From assembly GCA_049606855.1 (NCBI GenBank), contig JBMYVY010000003.1, positions 190,855 to 254,854 of the forward strand: 64,000 nt of DNA, given 5' to 3'. Positions 35,158 through 43,536 of this stretch are shown in pieces; the first letter of the stretch is position 1; the number at the start of each line of letters is the position of its first letter. The notes under the pieces were generated by a model. It was not told the origin of the DNA. It did no database searches and was given only the letters and a program-made list of their open reading frames with translations. Position numbers and translations under genes: made by a program. Origin of the DNA: JBELHR01 sp049606855 (GTDB lineage Bacteria; Bacteroidota; Bacteroidia; Flavobacteriales; Flavobacteriaceae).

Positions 35158-36702
35158 ATGGCAGGAGGAAAATTGTCCCCTAGACAGAGAATGATAAACT
35201 TAATGTACTTGGTCTTTATTGCAATGTTGGCCATGAACATGAGTAAGGAAGTCTTATCGGCTTTCGGAAATATAAATGAAAAGTTAGTTGATGATAATAC
35301 TCGAGCTCAATCCAATTCTGGCCGTGTTTTAGATGCTTTAGAATTGAAAGCATCAGAACAGCCTGATAAGTATAGAGATGAATTCGAAAAAGCAAAGACT
35401 ATTAAGGAGAAATCTGACGAATTCCACAACTACTTAGAAGGTCTAAAAGATCATCTTTTAGTAGAGGTAGAGGATGCTCAGGATTATGAATCAATGGATA
35501 AAACGGAACCTGGAGATGTATTGTTTTTTCAAGGGGATGGATATTCAGTGGAAGGTGAGCAATTTATTGAAAAAATAAATGCTTATAAAAATGATATGAT
35601 TGAGGTGTTAGGTCCAGATGCACCGGCAGAGGTAGTTGACGACATCAACAATCGGTTTGATACTTCAGATCAAGACGTTGGAGAGGCAGGGAAACAACCT
35701 TGGTTGAATGCTCGCTATGAGGGCTTCCCACTGATCGCTACGATTACAAATATTACAGCTTTACAATCTGATATTGTTGCTACAGAACGTGAAATTTTTA
35801 ATTTCATGCTAAGTGGGCAATTAGAAATTGACGCTGGTGTGAATGCAGATACCTATGGTACTATTTTTATGCCTGATAAGCCGGCATTTCTTCAAGGAGA
35901 AAGGGTGACAGGTAAAATTGTTTTAGGACGATACGACGCGTCATTAAAGCCTGATAAAGTTGTGGTAAATGGCCAAGATATGAATAAGATGAAAGATGGA
36001 GCTGCTTTGGTTTCTGTTTCTGGTGGTCGTGTAGGTGAAAATAAATTGACTGGTGAATTTGTTTTCCAACAAGGAGGAGAGTCAGTAAGTATTCCTATTG
36101 ATGCTACGTATATGGTAGTTGCTAAACCTTCTGATGCAGTTATTTCTGCAGATAAAATGAATGTAGTATACCGTGGTATAGAAAACCCGATTACAATTTC
36201 TATTCCTGGAGTTGCAGATAAGGATGTACGAGCCTCTGCAACCGGATTAAAGAAAGTTAAAGGGATAAATTATGTAATCAATCCTGGAAAAGGAAAAGAG
36301 GTGGTTATAAATGTTTCTGGAACCATGTCCAATGGTGAACGAGTAAATTCTAAAAAAGTTTTTAGAATTAAGGATATTCCTGCTCCTATGGCTTCTGTAA
36401 GACGTGAGGTTGGTGTGGTTAAAATGCCAAAAGCGAGTTTGTCTAAAGCAACAATTGGAGCAGAGTTAGTAGATTTTGTTTTTGATTTAAAATTACAAAC
36501 AACAGGATTTAAAATTAAAGTCCCTGGACAAGCTACTGTTGTGGTTAATGGGAATAAATTAGATGGTAAAGCGCAACGTGCCTTGACTAAAGCGAAACGT
36601 GGCGATATTATTACCATATTTGATGTAAAAGCAAAAATTATAGGAAACTCTTCATATAGGTTGAAGAATGTAATGCCTGTAAGTGTAGAATTATCTAATT
36701 AA
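35158..36702 (+). CDS. gldM: Type IX secretion / gliding motor protein GldM
   Basis: 514 residues: one N-terminal membrane helix (about 14-30, INLMYLVFIAMLAMNMSKEV) and a long periplasmic part with several beta domains. It forms the rotating shaft that spans the periplasm and touches the GldKN ring. The length matches GldM/PorM. Located 26 bases after gldL and five bases before gldN. Confidence 0.95.
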   Translation: MAGGKLSPRQRMINLMYLVFIAMLAMNMSKEVLSAFGNINEKLVDDNTRAQSNSGRVLDALELKASEQPDKYRDEFEKAKTIKEKSDEFHNYLEGLKDHLLVEVEDAQDYESMDKTEPGDVLFFQGDGYSVEGEQFIEKINAYKNDMIEVLGPDAPAEVVDDINNRFDTSDQDVGEAGKQPWLNARYEGFPLIATITNITALQSDIVATEREIFNFMLSGQLEIDAGVNADTYGTIFMPDKPAFLQGERVTGKIVLGRYDASLKPDKVVVNGQDMNKMKDGAALVSVSGGRVGENKLTGEFVFQQGGESVSIPIDATYMVVAKPSDAVISADKMNVVYRGIENPITISIPGVADKDVRASATGLKKVKGINYVINPGKGKEVVINVSGTMSNGERVNSKKVFRIKDIPAPMASVRREVGVVKMPKASLSKATIGAELVDFVFDLKLQTTGFKIKVPGQATVVVNGNKLDGKAQRALTKAKRGDIITIFDVKAKIIGNSSYRLKNVMPVSVELSN

Positions 36703-36707
36703 GAATT

Positions 36708-37607
36708 ATGATTAAAAAGAATATCATTGGTTTTGTTGGGCTATTTTTAATGATTGGATCATTGCAGGCTCAGGTAAATATACTCAATGCTAAATCGGCT
36801 CAGGATATTAACTCTATGGCGGCTCAAGCTCTTGCTGATGCAGAGGATAAGCCTTTGCCATATGGATATGTCAGCGATCGTGATATTCTGTGGTCAAAAG
36901 TAGTCTGGGAATATATTGATCTTAATCAACGTATGAATCTTCCACTGTATTATCCTGTGGATACTACTAATGTGGAAACTTATCGACGTAGTTTATACCA
37001 TACCCTTTTGCAGGGAATAAGAAGTGGAAAAATTAAAGAAGTTTATGATGATTCTTATTTTACCGCTAGACTTACCGCAAAAGAAATTAACGGAAAACTG
37101 TTGAGAGTTGATACGGCTGATGGGGGCTATGATTTATTGAATGAGGGAGAGACTAACATTTCCGAATACGTTGATTCTGTTGCGATACAATCTCAGGATA
37201 TTCAAGGTTTTAGAACTAAAGGGATCTGGTATTTTGATAAACGCCAAGGGGAATTGAGGTACCGATTACTTGCCATTGCGCCTGTAGCACCTGACGTTCA
37301 AACTTTAGGAAGAGATGATGTTCAAGACGATGAATTATTAGCGGTATTTTGGGTATTTTATCCTGATGCGAGACAAGTATTGCACGACATGAAAGTTTTT
37401 AACGATAAAAGTTCATCCTATCCAATTTCATTTGACCATATTTTGAATTCTAGGCGATTTAGTTCTATAATTTATCGTGAGGAAAATATGTATGGTAATA
37501 GAGATATTGCCGATTATATAAAAGGAAATTCATTATTCCAAGTACTCGAATCTGAACGGATTAAAGAATCCATTAGGAATAGAGAATTGGATATGTGGAA
37601 TTATTAA
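36708..37607 (+). CDS. gldN: Type IX secretion / gliding protein GldN
   Basis: 299 residues with a signal peptide (GFVGLFLMIGSLQAQ) and a periplasmic domain rich in aromatic and acidic residues. The family stretch RLLAIAPVAPD is near residue 190. With GldK it builds the outer-membrane-associated ring. Last gene of the operon, closed by the terminator at 37619. Confidence 0.95.
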   Translation: MIKKNIIGFVGLFLMIGSLQAQVNILNAKSAQDINSMAAQALADAEDKPLPYGYVSDRDILWSKVVWEYIDLNQRMNLPLYYPVDTTNVETYRRSLYHTLLQGIRSGKIKEVYDDSYFTARLTAKEINGKLLRVDTADGGYDLLNEGETNISEYVDSVAIQSQDIQGFRTKGIWYFDKRQGELRYRLLAIAPVAPDVQTLGRDDVQDDELLAVFWVFYPDARQVLHDMKVFNDKSSSYPISFDHILNSRRFSSIIYREENMYGNRDIADYIKGNSLFQVLESERIKESIRNRELDMWNY

Positions 37608-37618
37608 ATTGCCATAGA

Positions 37619-37647
37619 AAAACTCCTACTTCAAGTAGGAGTTTTTT
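37619..37647 (+). terminator. Terminator of gldKLMN
   Basis: Twelve-base perfect arms AAAACTCCTACT/AGTAGGAGTTTT, loop TCA, then T. The end of its T run overlaps the -7 box of the next gene. Confidence 0.92.
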
Positions 37648-37654
37648 ATTTTTG
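37647..37654 (+). promoter_or_regulatory. -7 box immediately before the FAD oxidoreductase gene
   Basis: TATTTTTG followed by CACT and then the ATG at 37659. With a start site a few bases after the box, the mRNA would begin at or next to the start codon. No clear -33 box; the site partly overlaps the gldN terminator. Confidence 0.45.
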
Positions 37655-37658
37655 CACT

Positions 37659-38696
37659 ATGGGTAGATATGATTTTGGAATTATCGGTTATGGTTTAGCA
37701 GGTTTAGCTATTGCTAAGAGATTGAGAGATGCAGGGAAAACCGTATTAATTCTATCGGATGATTCTCAACAAGCATCCCTCGTGGCTGGTGGAGTATGGA
37801 ACCCGGTCATTCTAAAAAGGTTTACACCAGTTTGGCGTGGAGGTGAATTTCTAAATTTGGCTTTGGATTTTTATAAAGAAATGGAACAAGAACTCGATAT
37901 GAAGTTCATGGAATATTTCGATACCTACAGAATTTTAAATGATGTTGCTGAACAGAATAATTTTATTGCAGCCTCTGATCGGGTTGGCCTTGATTCCTTT
38001 TTGGATCCTGTTATTCACAAAAACTCTAATGCTGGAATTCAAGCACCCTTCGGTTTAGGAAGGGTAAAGGGTACCGGGAAATTAAAAGTCAAGGAGCTTT
38101 TGTTGGCCTACGGGGAACAATTGGATATGATAACGGGCCATTTCGACTTTGAAAAATTTGATCCTGAAAACCCAAAAATACAGGGAATTGAGGTAGGTAA
38201 AATGATTTTTGCAGAAGGTTTTGGCATGCACAGCAATCCTTTTTTTAACTATTTACCGTTAAAACATAGTAAGGGCGAAGTCCTGACTATTTATGCTCCA
38301 CAATTGAAAATGGAACTTTTGTTAAAGGCAGGTGTTTTTGTTTTGCCGCTTGGGGAGGATTTGTATAAAGTTGGTGCTACTTATAATTGGAAAGATATCA
38401 CCAATAATATATCAGAGCAGGCAAAAGAGGAATTACTCTCCAAACTCCATCCGATGCTTGATGTTCCCTTTAAAATTGTTGATCAGAAAGCGGGAATTAG
38501 GCCGACAGTTGTTGATCGAAGACCACTAATTGGAGTTCATCCCGTCCATAAAAAATTAGCCGTAATTAATGGATTGGGAACTCGCGGAGTTATGAATGCT
38601 CCCTATGCTTCTTTAAGTTTAGTAAATCATTTATTATTGGGCAAAGAGTTAGATCCTGAACTCTCTATCGATCGCTTTGTTCATCATATGAAATAA
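37659..38696 (+). CDS. FAD-dependent oxidoreductase, D-amino-acid-oxidase family
   Basis: 345 residues. The N-terminal Rossmann motif GIIGYGLAGLAIAKRL (7-22) binds FAD. The C-terminal part has the DAO-type RPTVVDRRPLIGVHP and ends with GLGTRGVMNAPY. The substrate is unknown; relatives oxidise glycine, D-amino acids or glycerol phosphate. The 3' end overlaps the convergent DUF983 gene by 32 bases. Synteny behind gldN is common in Flavobacteriia as I recall it. Confidence 0.85.
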   Translation: MGRYDFGIIGYGLAGLAIAKRLRDAGKTVLILSDDSQQASLVAGGVWNPVILKRFTPVWRGGEFLNLALDFYKEMEQELDMKFMEYFDTYRILNDVAEQNNFIAASDRVGLDSFLDPVIHKNSNAGIQAPFGLGRVKGTGKLKVKELLLAYGEQLDMITGHFDFEKFDPENPKIQGIEVGKMIFAEGFGMHSNPFFNYLPLKHSKGEVLTIYAPQLKMELLLKAGVFVLPLGEDLYKVGATYNWKDITNNISEQAKEELLSKLHPMLDVPFKIVDQKAGIRPTVVDRRPLIGVHPVHKKLAVINGLGTRGVMNAPYASLSLVNHLLLGKELDPELSIDRFVHHMK

Positions 38697-39042
38697 AAAA
38701 ATTTATCCATATAATTCTAGCAAGTCTCAAAACTACAGGGGTAGCAAGAATTAATGCAATTACTATTCCTATAAATGTTGGTAATAAGCCTATTCCTAGA
38801 GCATAAAAAAGTATAAATATACCAATAGCAAGTGCTACCGTAATAGCATAACTAACATACATCGCTCCGTAATAAAAGCTGGGCTCGAGGGCAAATTTTT
38901 GACCACAAACTGAACAATGATCTGGATTTTTAAGAATTTTATTAAAATTCAATGTAAGTGGATATTCAAAAAAATCCCCCTCCTGACATTTAGGACACTT
39001 ATTGTGAATGATACTGTACAATTTTTGACCCTTTTTAATCAT
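38665..39042 (-). CDS. DUF983 membrane protein
   Basis: 125 residues. An N-terminal zinc-ribbon-like part has two CxxC pairs (CPKC and CSVC), followed by two membrane helices with FYYGAMYVSYAITVALA between them and the ribbon. This is the DUF983 pattern. The function is unknown. The C-terminus overlaps the FAD oxidoreductase gene on the other strand by 32 bases, and the 5' end is close to the divergent ABC-F gene. Confidence 0.85.
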   Translation of the reverse strand: MIKKGQKLYSIIHNKCPKCQEGDFFEYPLTLNFNKILKNPDHCSVCGQKFALEPSFYYGAMYVSYAITVALAIGIFILFYALGIGLLPTFIGIVIALILATPVVLRLARIIWINFFISYDEQSDR

Positions 39043-39051
39043 AAATAAATG

Positions 39052-39059
39052 TATTTTTG
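39052..39059 (+). promoter_or_regulatory. -7 box of the ABC-F gene
   Basis: TATTTTTG, 30 bases before the ATG at 39090. It decides the start: a TTG at 39057 in the same frame would put the box inside the coding region. Confidence 0.45.
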
Positions 39060-39089
39060 CACGGTAAAGTTACTAAAATTAGACCGTAT

Positions 39090-41009
39090 ATGCTCAATGT
39101 TCACAATGCAACTATAACATTTCAAGGGGAAGATCTTTTCTCGGGAATTACTTTTAAACTGGATCGTGGAGATCGAGTAGGACTTATCGGTAAAAACGGT
39201 GCTGGAAAATCAACCATGCTTAAGGTTATCTCAAAGGATATCCCTTTAGATGGAGGAAGTTTGGCTTTTGATAAAAATGCAAAAGTTGGCTTTTTAAGAC
39301 AAGATCTTGACTTTATTGGAGGACGTACTGTTCTCGAAGAATCCTATCAGGCTTTTTCTGAGATTATGAAGGAGGAAAAAGAGCTTGAACGAATCAATAC
39401 AGAGTTAGCCACTAGAACCGATTATGAAAGTGAGTATTATGCAAATTTGATGCATGAACTCGACGAGGCTTCTCATAGATATGAAATCCTTGGCGGGTAT
39501 AATTATCAAGGAGCAACGGAGCGTGTACTTTTAGGTTTAGGTTTTAAGAGAAGTGATTTTGACAAGCAGACTGATACTTTTTCAGGAGGGTGGCGAATGC
39601 GAATTGAGTTGGCTAAATTATTATTGCAAAACAACGATATTTTACTCTTAGATGAGCCTACCAACCACCTGGATATTGAATCAATTATATGGTTAGAGAA
39701 ATTTTTGAGAACATACGCTGGCGCAATTGTTTTGGTTTCTCATGATAAGATGTTTTTGGACAAGGTTACTAACCGTACCATAGAGATTTCTTTGGGTCAG
39801 ATCTACGATTATAAAAAACCTTATTCAGAGTTCTTGTCCATGCGTGATGAAATCCGAACTCAGCAATTGCAAGCAAAGAAGAATCAGGATAGAGAAATCA
39901 AACAAGCAGAGCAGTTAATAGCCAAATTTCGTGCCAAAGCCACCAAAGCTTCTATGGCTCAATCCATGATTAAAAAATTGGAAAAGGTAGAACGAATTGA
40001 GGTAGATGAAGTGGATAGCTCAGTAATGAATATAAAATTTCCGATTTCTATAGAACCTGGTAAGGTTGTTATCACATGCGAAAACCTATCCAAAGCATAC
40101 GGAGATCACACCGTAATTGATGAGGTTGATCTAATGATTGAGCGCGGCTCAAGGGTTGCTTTTGTGGGGCAGAACGGACAAGGGAAATCAACCTTAGCTA
40201 AGGTTATTGTTGGCGAGCTTGAGTACCAAGGGCATCTAAAATTAGGTCACAATGTACAGTTAGGGTATTTCGCTCAAAACCAGGCAGAATATCTGGACGG
40301 CGATAAAACACTTTTGGATACGATGTTGGATGCGGCCAATGATGGAAATCGTGTTAAGGTAAGAGATATGTTGGGGTCCTTTTTGTTTTCTGGAGATGAT
40401 GTAGAGAAAAAAGTAAAAGTATTGTCTGGAGGAGAACGAAATCGTCTTGCACTATGTAAAATGCTTCTCGACCCATTTAACGTTTTGGTACTCGATGAGC
40501 CAACCAACCACTTAGATATTCAATCTAAAGAGGTATTGAAAAAAGCTTTAAAACAATTCGAGGGTACTTTAATTTTGGTATCTCATGATAGAGATTTTTT
40601 ACAAGGATTGACTGACCTAGTAATTGAATTTAAGGATCAAAAACTCAAAGAGTATTTAGGAGATATTGATTATTTTCTTGAGGAACACGAGTCTGATGAC
40701 ATGAGGGGAGTGGAGTTGGGAAAGAAAGAAAAAACCTCAAAGAAAAATGCAAGTAAAAAGCAGGATTATTCAAAACAAAAAGGAGATTCGAAAAAGCTAA
40801 AGCAACTCAAGAATAAGCTGAGTAAAATTGAGCGTGAAATTGCTAACAAGGAAAAAGCCATTGTTGAGCAGGATCTGCGTTTGGCAAAAGATGCTTCTTT
40901 GGCTTCGGATGTCGAGTTTTTTGAGGCCTATGATATCCTTCAGAAAAATCTTGATACACTCATGCAAGATTGGGAAAAGGTAGAACAGGAAATTGAACAA
41001 GCTACTTAA
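39090..41009 (+). CDS. ABC-F family ATPase (translation-associated)
   Basis: 639 residues from the ATG at 39090 (an upstream TTG at 39057 lies in the promoter box). Two ATP-binding domains without membrane segments. The first has Walker A GKNGAGKST and signature FSGGW; the second has GQNGQGKST and LSGGERNRL. Both have LLLDEPTNHLDI-type Walker B motifs. A linker helix lies between them, and the C-terminus is a Lys-rich coiled coil, as in Uup-like members. ABC-F proteins act on the ribosome. The stop overlaps the next start (TAATG). Confidence 0.93.
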   Translation: MLNVHNATITFQGEDLFSGITFKLDRGDRVGLIGKNGAGKSTMLKVISKDIPLDGGSLAFDKNAKVGFLRQDLDFIGGRTVLEESYQAFSEIMKEEKELERINTELATRTDYESEYYANLMHELDEASHRYEILGGYNYQGATERVLLGLGFKRSDFDKQTDTFSGGWRMRIELAKLLLQNNDILLLDEPTNHLDIESIIWLEKFLRTYAGAIVLVSHDKMFLDKVTNRTIEISLGQIYDYKKPYSEFLSMRDEIRTQQLQAKKNQDREIKQAEQLIAKFRAKATKASMAQSMIKKLEKVERIEVDEVDSSVMNIKFPISIEPGKVVITCENLSKAYGDHTVIDEVDLMIERGSRVAFVGQNGQGKSTLAKVIVGELEYQGHLKLGHNVQLGYFAQNQAEYLDGDKTLLDTMLDAANDGNRVKVRDMLGSFLFSGDDVEKKVKVLSGGERNRLALCKMLLDPFNVLVLDEPTNHLDIQSKEVLKKALKQFEGTLILVSHDRDFLQGLTDLVIEFKDQKLKEYLGDIDYFLEEHESDDMRGVELGKKEKTSKKNASKKQDYSKQKGDSKKLKQLKNKLSKIEREIANKEKAIVEQDLRLAKDASLASDVEFFEAYDILQKNLDTLMQDWEKVEQEIEQAT

Positions 41010-41899
41010 TGAGTCTTCAAAGGATTCAATATAGCGATTGGATGGACTCCGAAGTGGAAGTCTATATGAAACGTGATGATTTATTGCATCCAATGGTTTC
41101 GGGTAATAAATTCAGAAAATTAAAATATAACCTGCATCGAGCTCAGGAAGAAAAACACCATACTGTTTTGACTTATGGAGGGGCTTATTCTAATCACATT
41201 GCCGCAACAGCAGCAGCATGTAAATTACTTGGTTTAAAAAGTGTAGGAGTTATTCGTGGAGAGGAACTAAAATTCAAGATTTTAGAAAACCCTACTTTGC
41301 GCTTTGCTCATGAACAAGGAATGTCTTTTGAGTTTATCACAAGAACGCAATACCGTGAAAAAGAAACATTAAAATTCCATGAAAAGTACGGGGATTATTA
41401 TGAAATACCGGAGGGAGGAACAAATGATTTAGCGGTGTTGGGGTGTGAAGAAATCCTTCTAGAAGAATCAAAAAACGATTTTGATTTTGTGGCAGTGGCT
41501 TGTGGAACTGGTGGGACGATTTCAGGAATGATTCGGGCTTCCAATGAGCGTCAAACAATATTGGGTTTTCCTGCCCTAAAGGGAGCTGGGTTTTTAAATA
41601 AAATAATTCAAAACTACACGGACAAAGACAATTGGAAACTCATTGAGGATTACCATTTTGGAGGATATGCCAAATTCAATAAAAATTTAATTACATTTAT
41701 CAATAGTTTTAAAAGAGAGACTGATATTCCTTTGGATCCTGTCTATACAGGAAAAATGCTGTATGGAATCGATGATATGATTAAAAAAAGGCTGATTCCC
41801 AATGGAAGTAAGCTTCTGCTAATACATACAGGAGGACTTCAAGGTATTGAAGGTTTTAATAAACTTTTGAAACAAAAGAATCAACAAACCATACTATGA
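41009..41899 (+). CDS. PLP-dependent enzyme, ACC deaminase / D-cysteine desulfhydrase family
   Basis: 296 residues, fold type II. The PLP lysine is in SGNKFRKLKYNL near residue 35, and the phosphate-binding glycine loop is ACGTGGTISG near 168. The family includes 1-aminocyclopropane-1-carboxylate deaminases and D-cysteine desulfhydrases; the sequence alone does not fix the substrate. Starts within the stop codon of the ABC-F gene and overlaps the next gene by four bases. Confidence 0.85.
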   Translation: MSLQRIQYSDWMDSEVEVYMKRDDLLHPMVSGNKFRKLKYNLHRAQEEKHHTVLTYGGAYSNHIAATAAACKLLGLKSVGVIRGEELKFKILENPTLRFAHEQGMSFEFITRTQYREKETLKFHEKYGDYYEIPEGGTNDLAVLGCEEILLEESKNDFDFVAVACGTGGTISGMIRASNERQTILGFPALKGAGFLNKIIQNYTDKDNWKLIEDYHFGGYAKFNKNLITFINSFKRETDIPLDPVYTGKMLYGIDDMIKKRLIPNGSKLLLIHTGGLQGIEGFNKLLKQKNQQTIL

Positions 41900-43113
41900 A
41901 AAAAGCTCTACTCCTAAGCCTATTGACCTCTGCTCTCATATTGGGTAGTTGTGGGTCCTCAAAAAAAGTAGCCACAAGTAAAAATACTCCTCCTCGAGCT
42001 GTTCAGACGACTCCTATGAATGTCTCAACAAAGGAAAAGAAGCCAAAAAAATCAAAGGAGGATCCTTATGTGCACAAACACATTAAGAAATTAGAAAAAT
42101 CAAACACCAGATTAAATCCAAGTGCTGTCCTCTACATCCAGAACTATGCGGACATCGCTATGGAAGAAATGCGCGTGTATAAAATACCAGCGAGTATTAC
42201 CTTAGCGCAAGGGATGTTGGAGTCAGGGAATGGTAATTCAACTCTTGCTTCAAAATCTAATAATCACTTTGGGGTTAAATGTCATCAAGGTTGGTCAGGA
42301 GCAAAGGTCTATCACGATGATGATAAAAAAGGAGAATGCTTTAGAAAATATAAATACGTACATACCTCTTATAAGGACCACAGTTTATTTTTGACTCAAA
42401 GAAGTCGATACGATTTTCTGTTTGATTATAGAGAAAATGACTACCGTAAATGGGCCAAAGGCTTAAAACAAGCAGGCTATGCTACTGATCCTAAATATCC
42501 TCAGAAGTTGATTGAATTAATTGAGCGATATCAGTTAGAAGATTTTGATGCCTATGTATTGAAAAAATCCCCTAAAAAATACAAATCCAGTCAGCAAGTT
42601 GTTTATACACCTCCTAAGAAATCGAAGAATGGTGTTCATGTTGTTCAAAGAGGTGAAACCTTATACAGTATTTCTAAGACCTATGGTGTAGAGGTTTCAC
42701 AGATTAAAAAATGGAATAAACTCAAGTCCAATGAACTTATTATAGGGCAGGAGCTAAAAGTTACTTCCAAAGGTAAATCTCCATCTTCAAAAAAAATCCG
42801 AGTTGATAAAAAAGGTTGGCATACCGTTCAAAAAGGAGAGACCTTGTACTCGATTTCAAAACTTTATGGAATGAGTGTTGAAGATCTTAAGAAACAAAAC
42901 AAACTTAAATCCAATGAATTGAGTACAGGAATGAGTTTGAAGGTCGATGAGCGCAAGAGTAATGATTCAAAAGCGAAAACACATGTTGTTAAAAAAGGAG
43001 AAACCCTTTATAGTATCTCAAAAAAATACAACATCAGTGTAGAGAAACTGAAAAAATTAAATAAGCTCTCATCAAATGAATTAAACATTGGACAAAAGCT
43101 TAAGTTGAACTAA
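41896..43113 (+). CDS. Lipoprotein peptidoglycan hydrolase: glucosaminidase domain plus three LysM
   Basis: 405 residues. Lipoprotein signal with lipobox LGSC and Cys19, a Lys-rich linker, then a FlgJ/LytG-type N-acetylglucosaminidase domain (about 70-220) with the catalytic glutamate in MLESGNGNSTLASKSNNHFG. Three LysM repeats follow, each opening HVVQRGETLYSISK or close to it. It would cut glycan strands at the wall while anchored in a membrane. It overlaps the PLP gene (ATGA), and its end touches the convergent small gene at 43110. Confidence 0.92.
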   Translation: MKKALLLSLLTSALILGSCGSSKKVATSKNTPPRAVQTTPMNVSTKEKKPKKSKEDPYVHKHIKKLEKSNTRLNPSAVLYIQNYADIAMEEMRVYKIPASITLAQGMLESGNGNSTLASKSNNHFGVKCHQGWSGAKVYHDDDKKGECFRKYKYVHTSYKDHSLFLTQRSRYDFLFDYRENDYRKWAKGLKQAGYATDPKYPQKLIELIERYQLEDFDAYVLKKSPKKYKSSQQVVYTPPKKSKNGVHVVQRGETLYSISKTYGVEVSQIKKWNKLKSNELIIGQELKVTSKGKSPSSKKIRVDKKGWHTVQKGETLYSISKLYGMSVEDLKKQNKLKSNELSTGMSLKVDERKSNDSKAKTHVVKKGETLYSISKKYNISVEKLKKLNKLSSNELNIGQKLKLN

Positions 43114-43454
43114 CGTTTTCTGCGTTTTTTCATGCTTCTTTTCTCAAGGTTTCTGAATTCCTCGTATTGATTCTCATCCAGAATACGCTTCATAGATCTT
43201 TGAAATGCGATTTTTTGATCGAGCACTTTTAGTTGCTTCTCATCGCGTTGCATCTCAGTAGTCTTAAGTGCTTGCATAAATTCGATTTGATTTTCAATTA
43301 AAGGTGTAATTTGATCGGCTTGCTTCTCACTTAAGTCCAGGCGAAGCGTCATTTTTTTAACTGCCATTTCAGCATTAGAAATGTGCTTGTTTTCTTGTGC
43401 TTGCGTTGAAATAAAACTTGCGAAAACGAAGAATAAAAGGAGTAATTTTTTCAT
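43110..43454 (-). CDS. Small periplasmic helical protein, Spy/CpxP-like
   Basis: 114 residues with a signal peptide ending TQA, then two or three amphipathic helices with the LTxxQ-like LSEKQADQI and a very basic C-terminus (KKRRKR). The pattern resembles Spy/CpxP-type periplasmic chaperones, but the similarity is only of general form. It overlaps the LysM hydrolase by four bases at the 3' ends. Confidence 0.6.
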   Translation of the reverse strand: MKKLLLLFFVFASFISTQAQENKHISNAEMAVKKMTLRLDLSEKQADQITPLIENQIEFMQALKTTEMQRDEKQLKVLDQKIAFQRSMKRILDENQYEEFRNLEKRSMKKRRKR

Positions 43455-43524
43455 GATAAAAGTGTTTTGTATTTAATTATTAGACCACCGTTTTCTTCAT
43501 AGGTTTAATTCTTATAATTTAAAC

Positions 43525-43532
43525 TATCTTTG
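43525..43532 (+). promoter_or_regulatory. -7 box immediately before the ygiQ-like gene
   Basis: TATCTTTG, then CGCC and the ATG at 43537. Same box-to-ATG distance (four bases) as at 37647-37659, so a leaderless transcript is likely. Confidence 0.45.
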
Positions 43533-43536
43533 CGCC

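Noticed and set aside
39057..39089. TTG start for the ABC-F gene
   Set aside because: The TTG is the end of the TATTTTTG box; the ABC-F domain starts naturally at the ATG at 39090.
42640..43110. Regular repeats that might be a CRISPR array
   Set aside because: They are three coding LysM repeats, diverged at third codon positions, without spacers.
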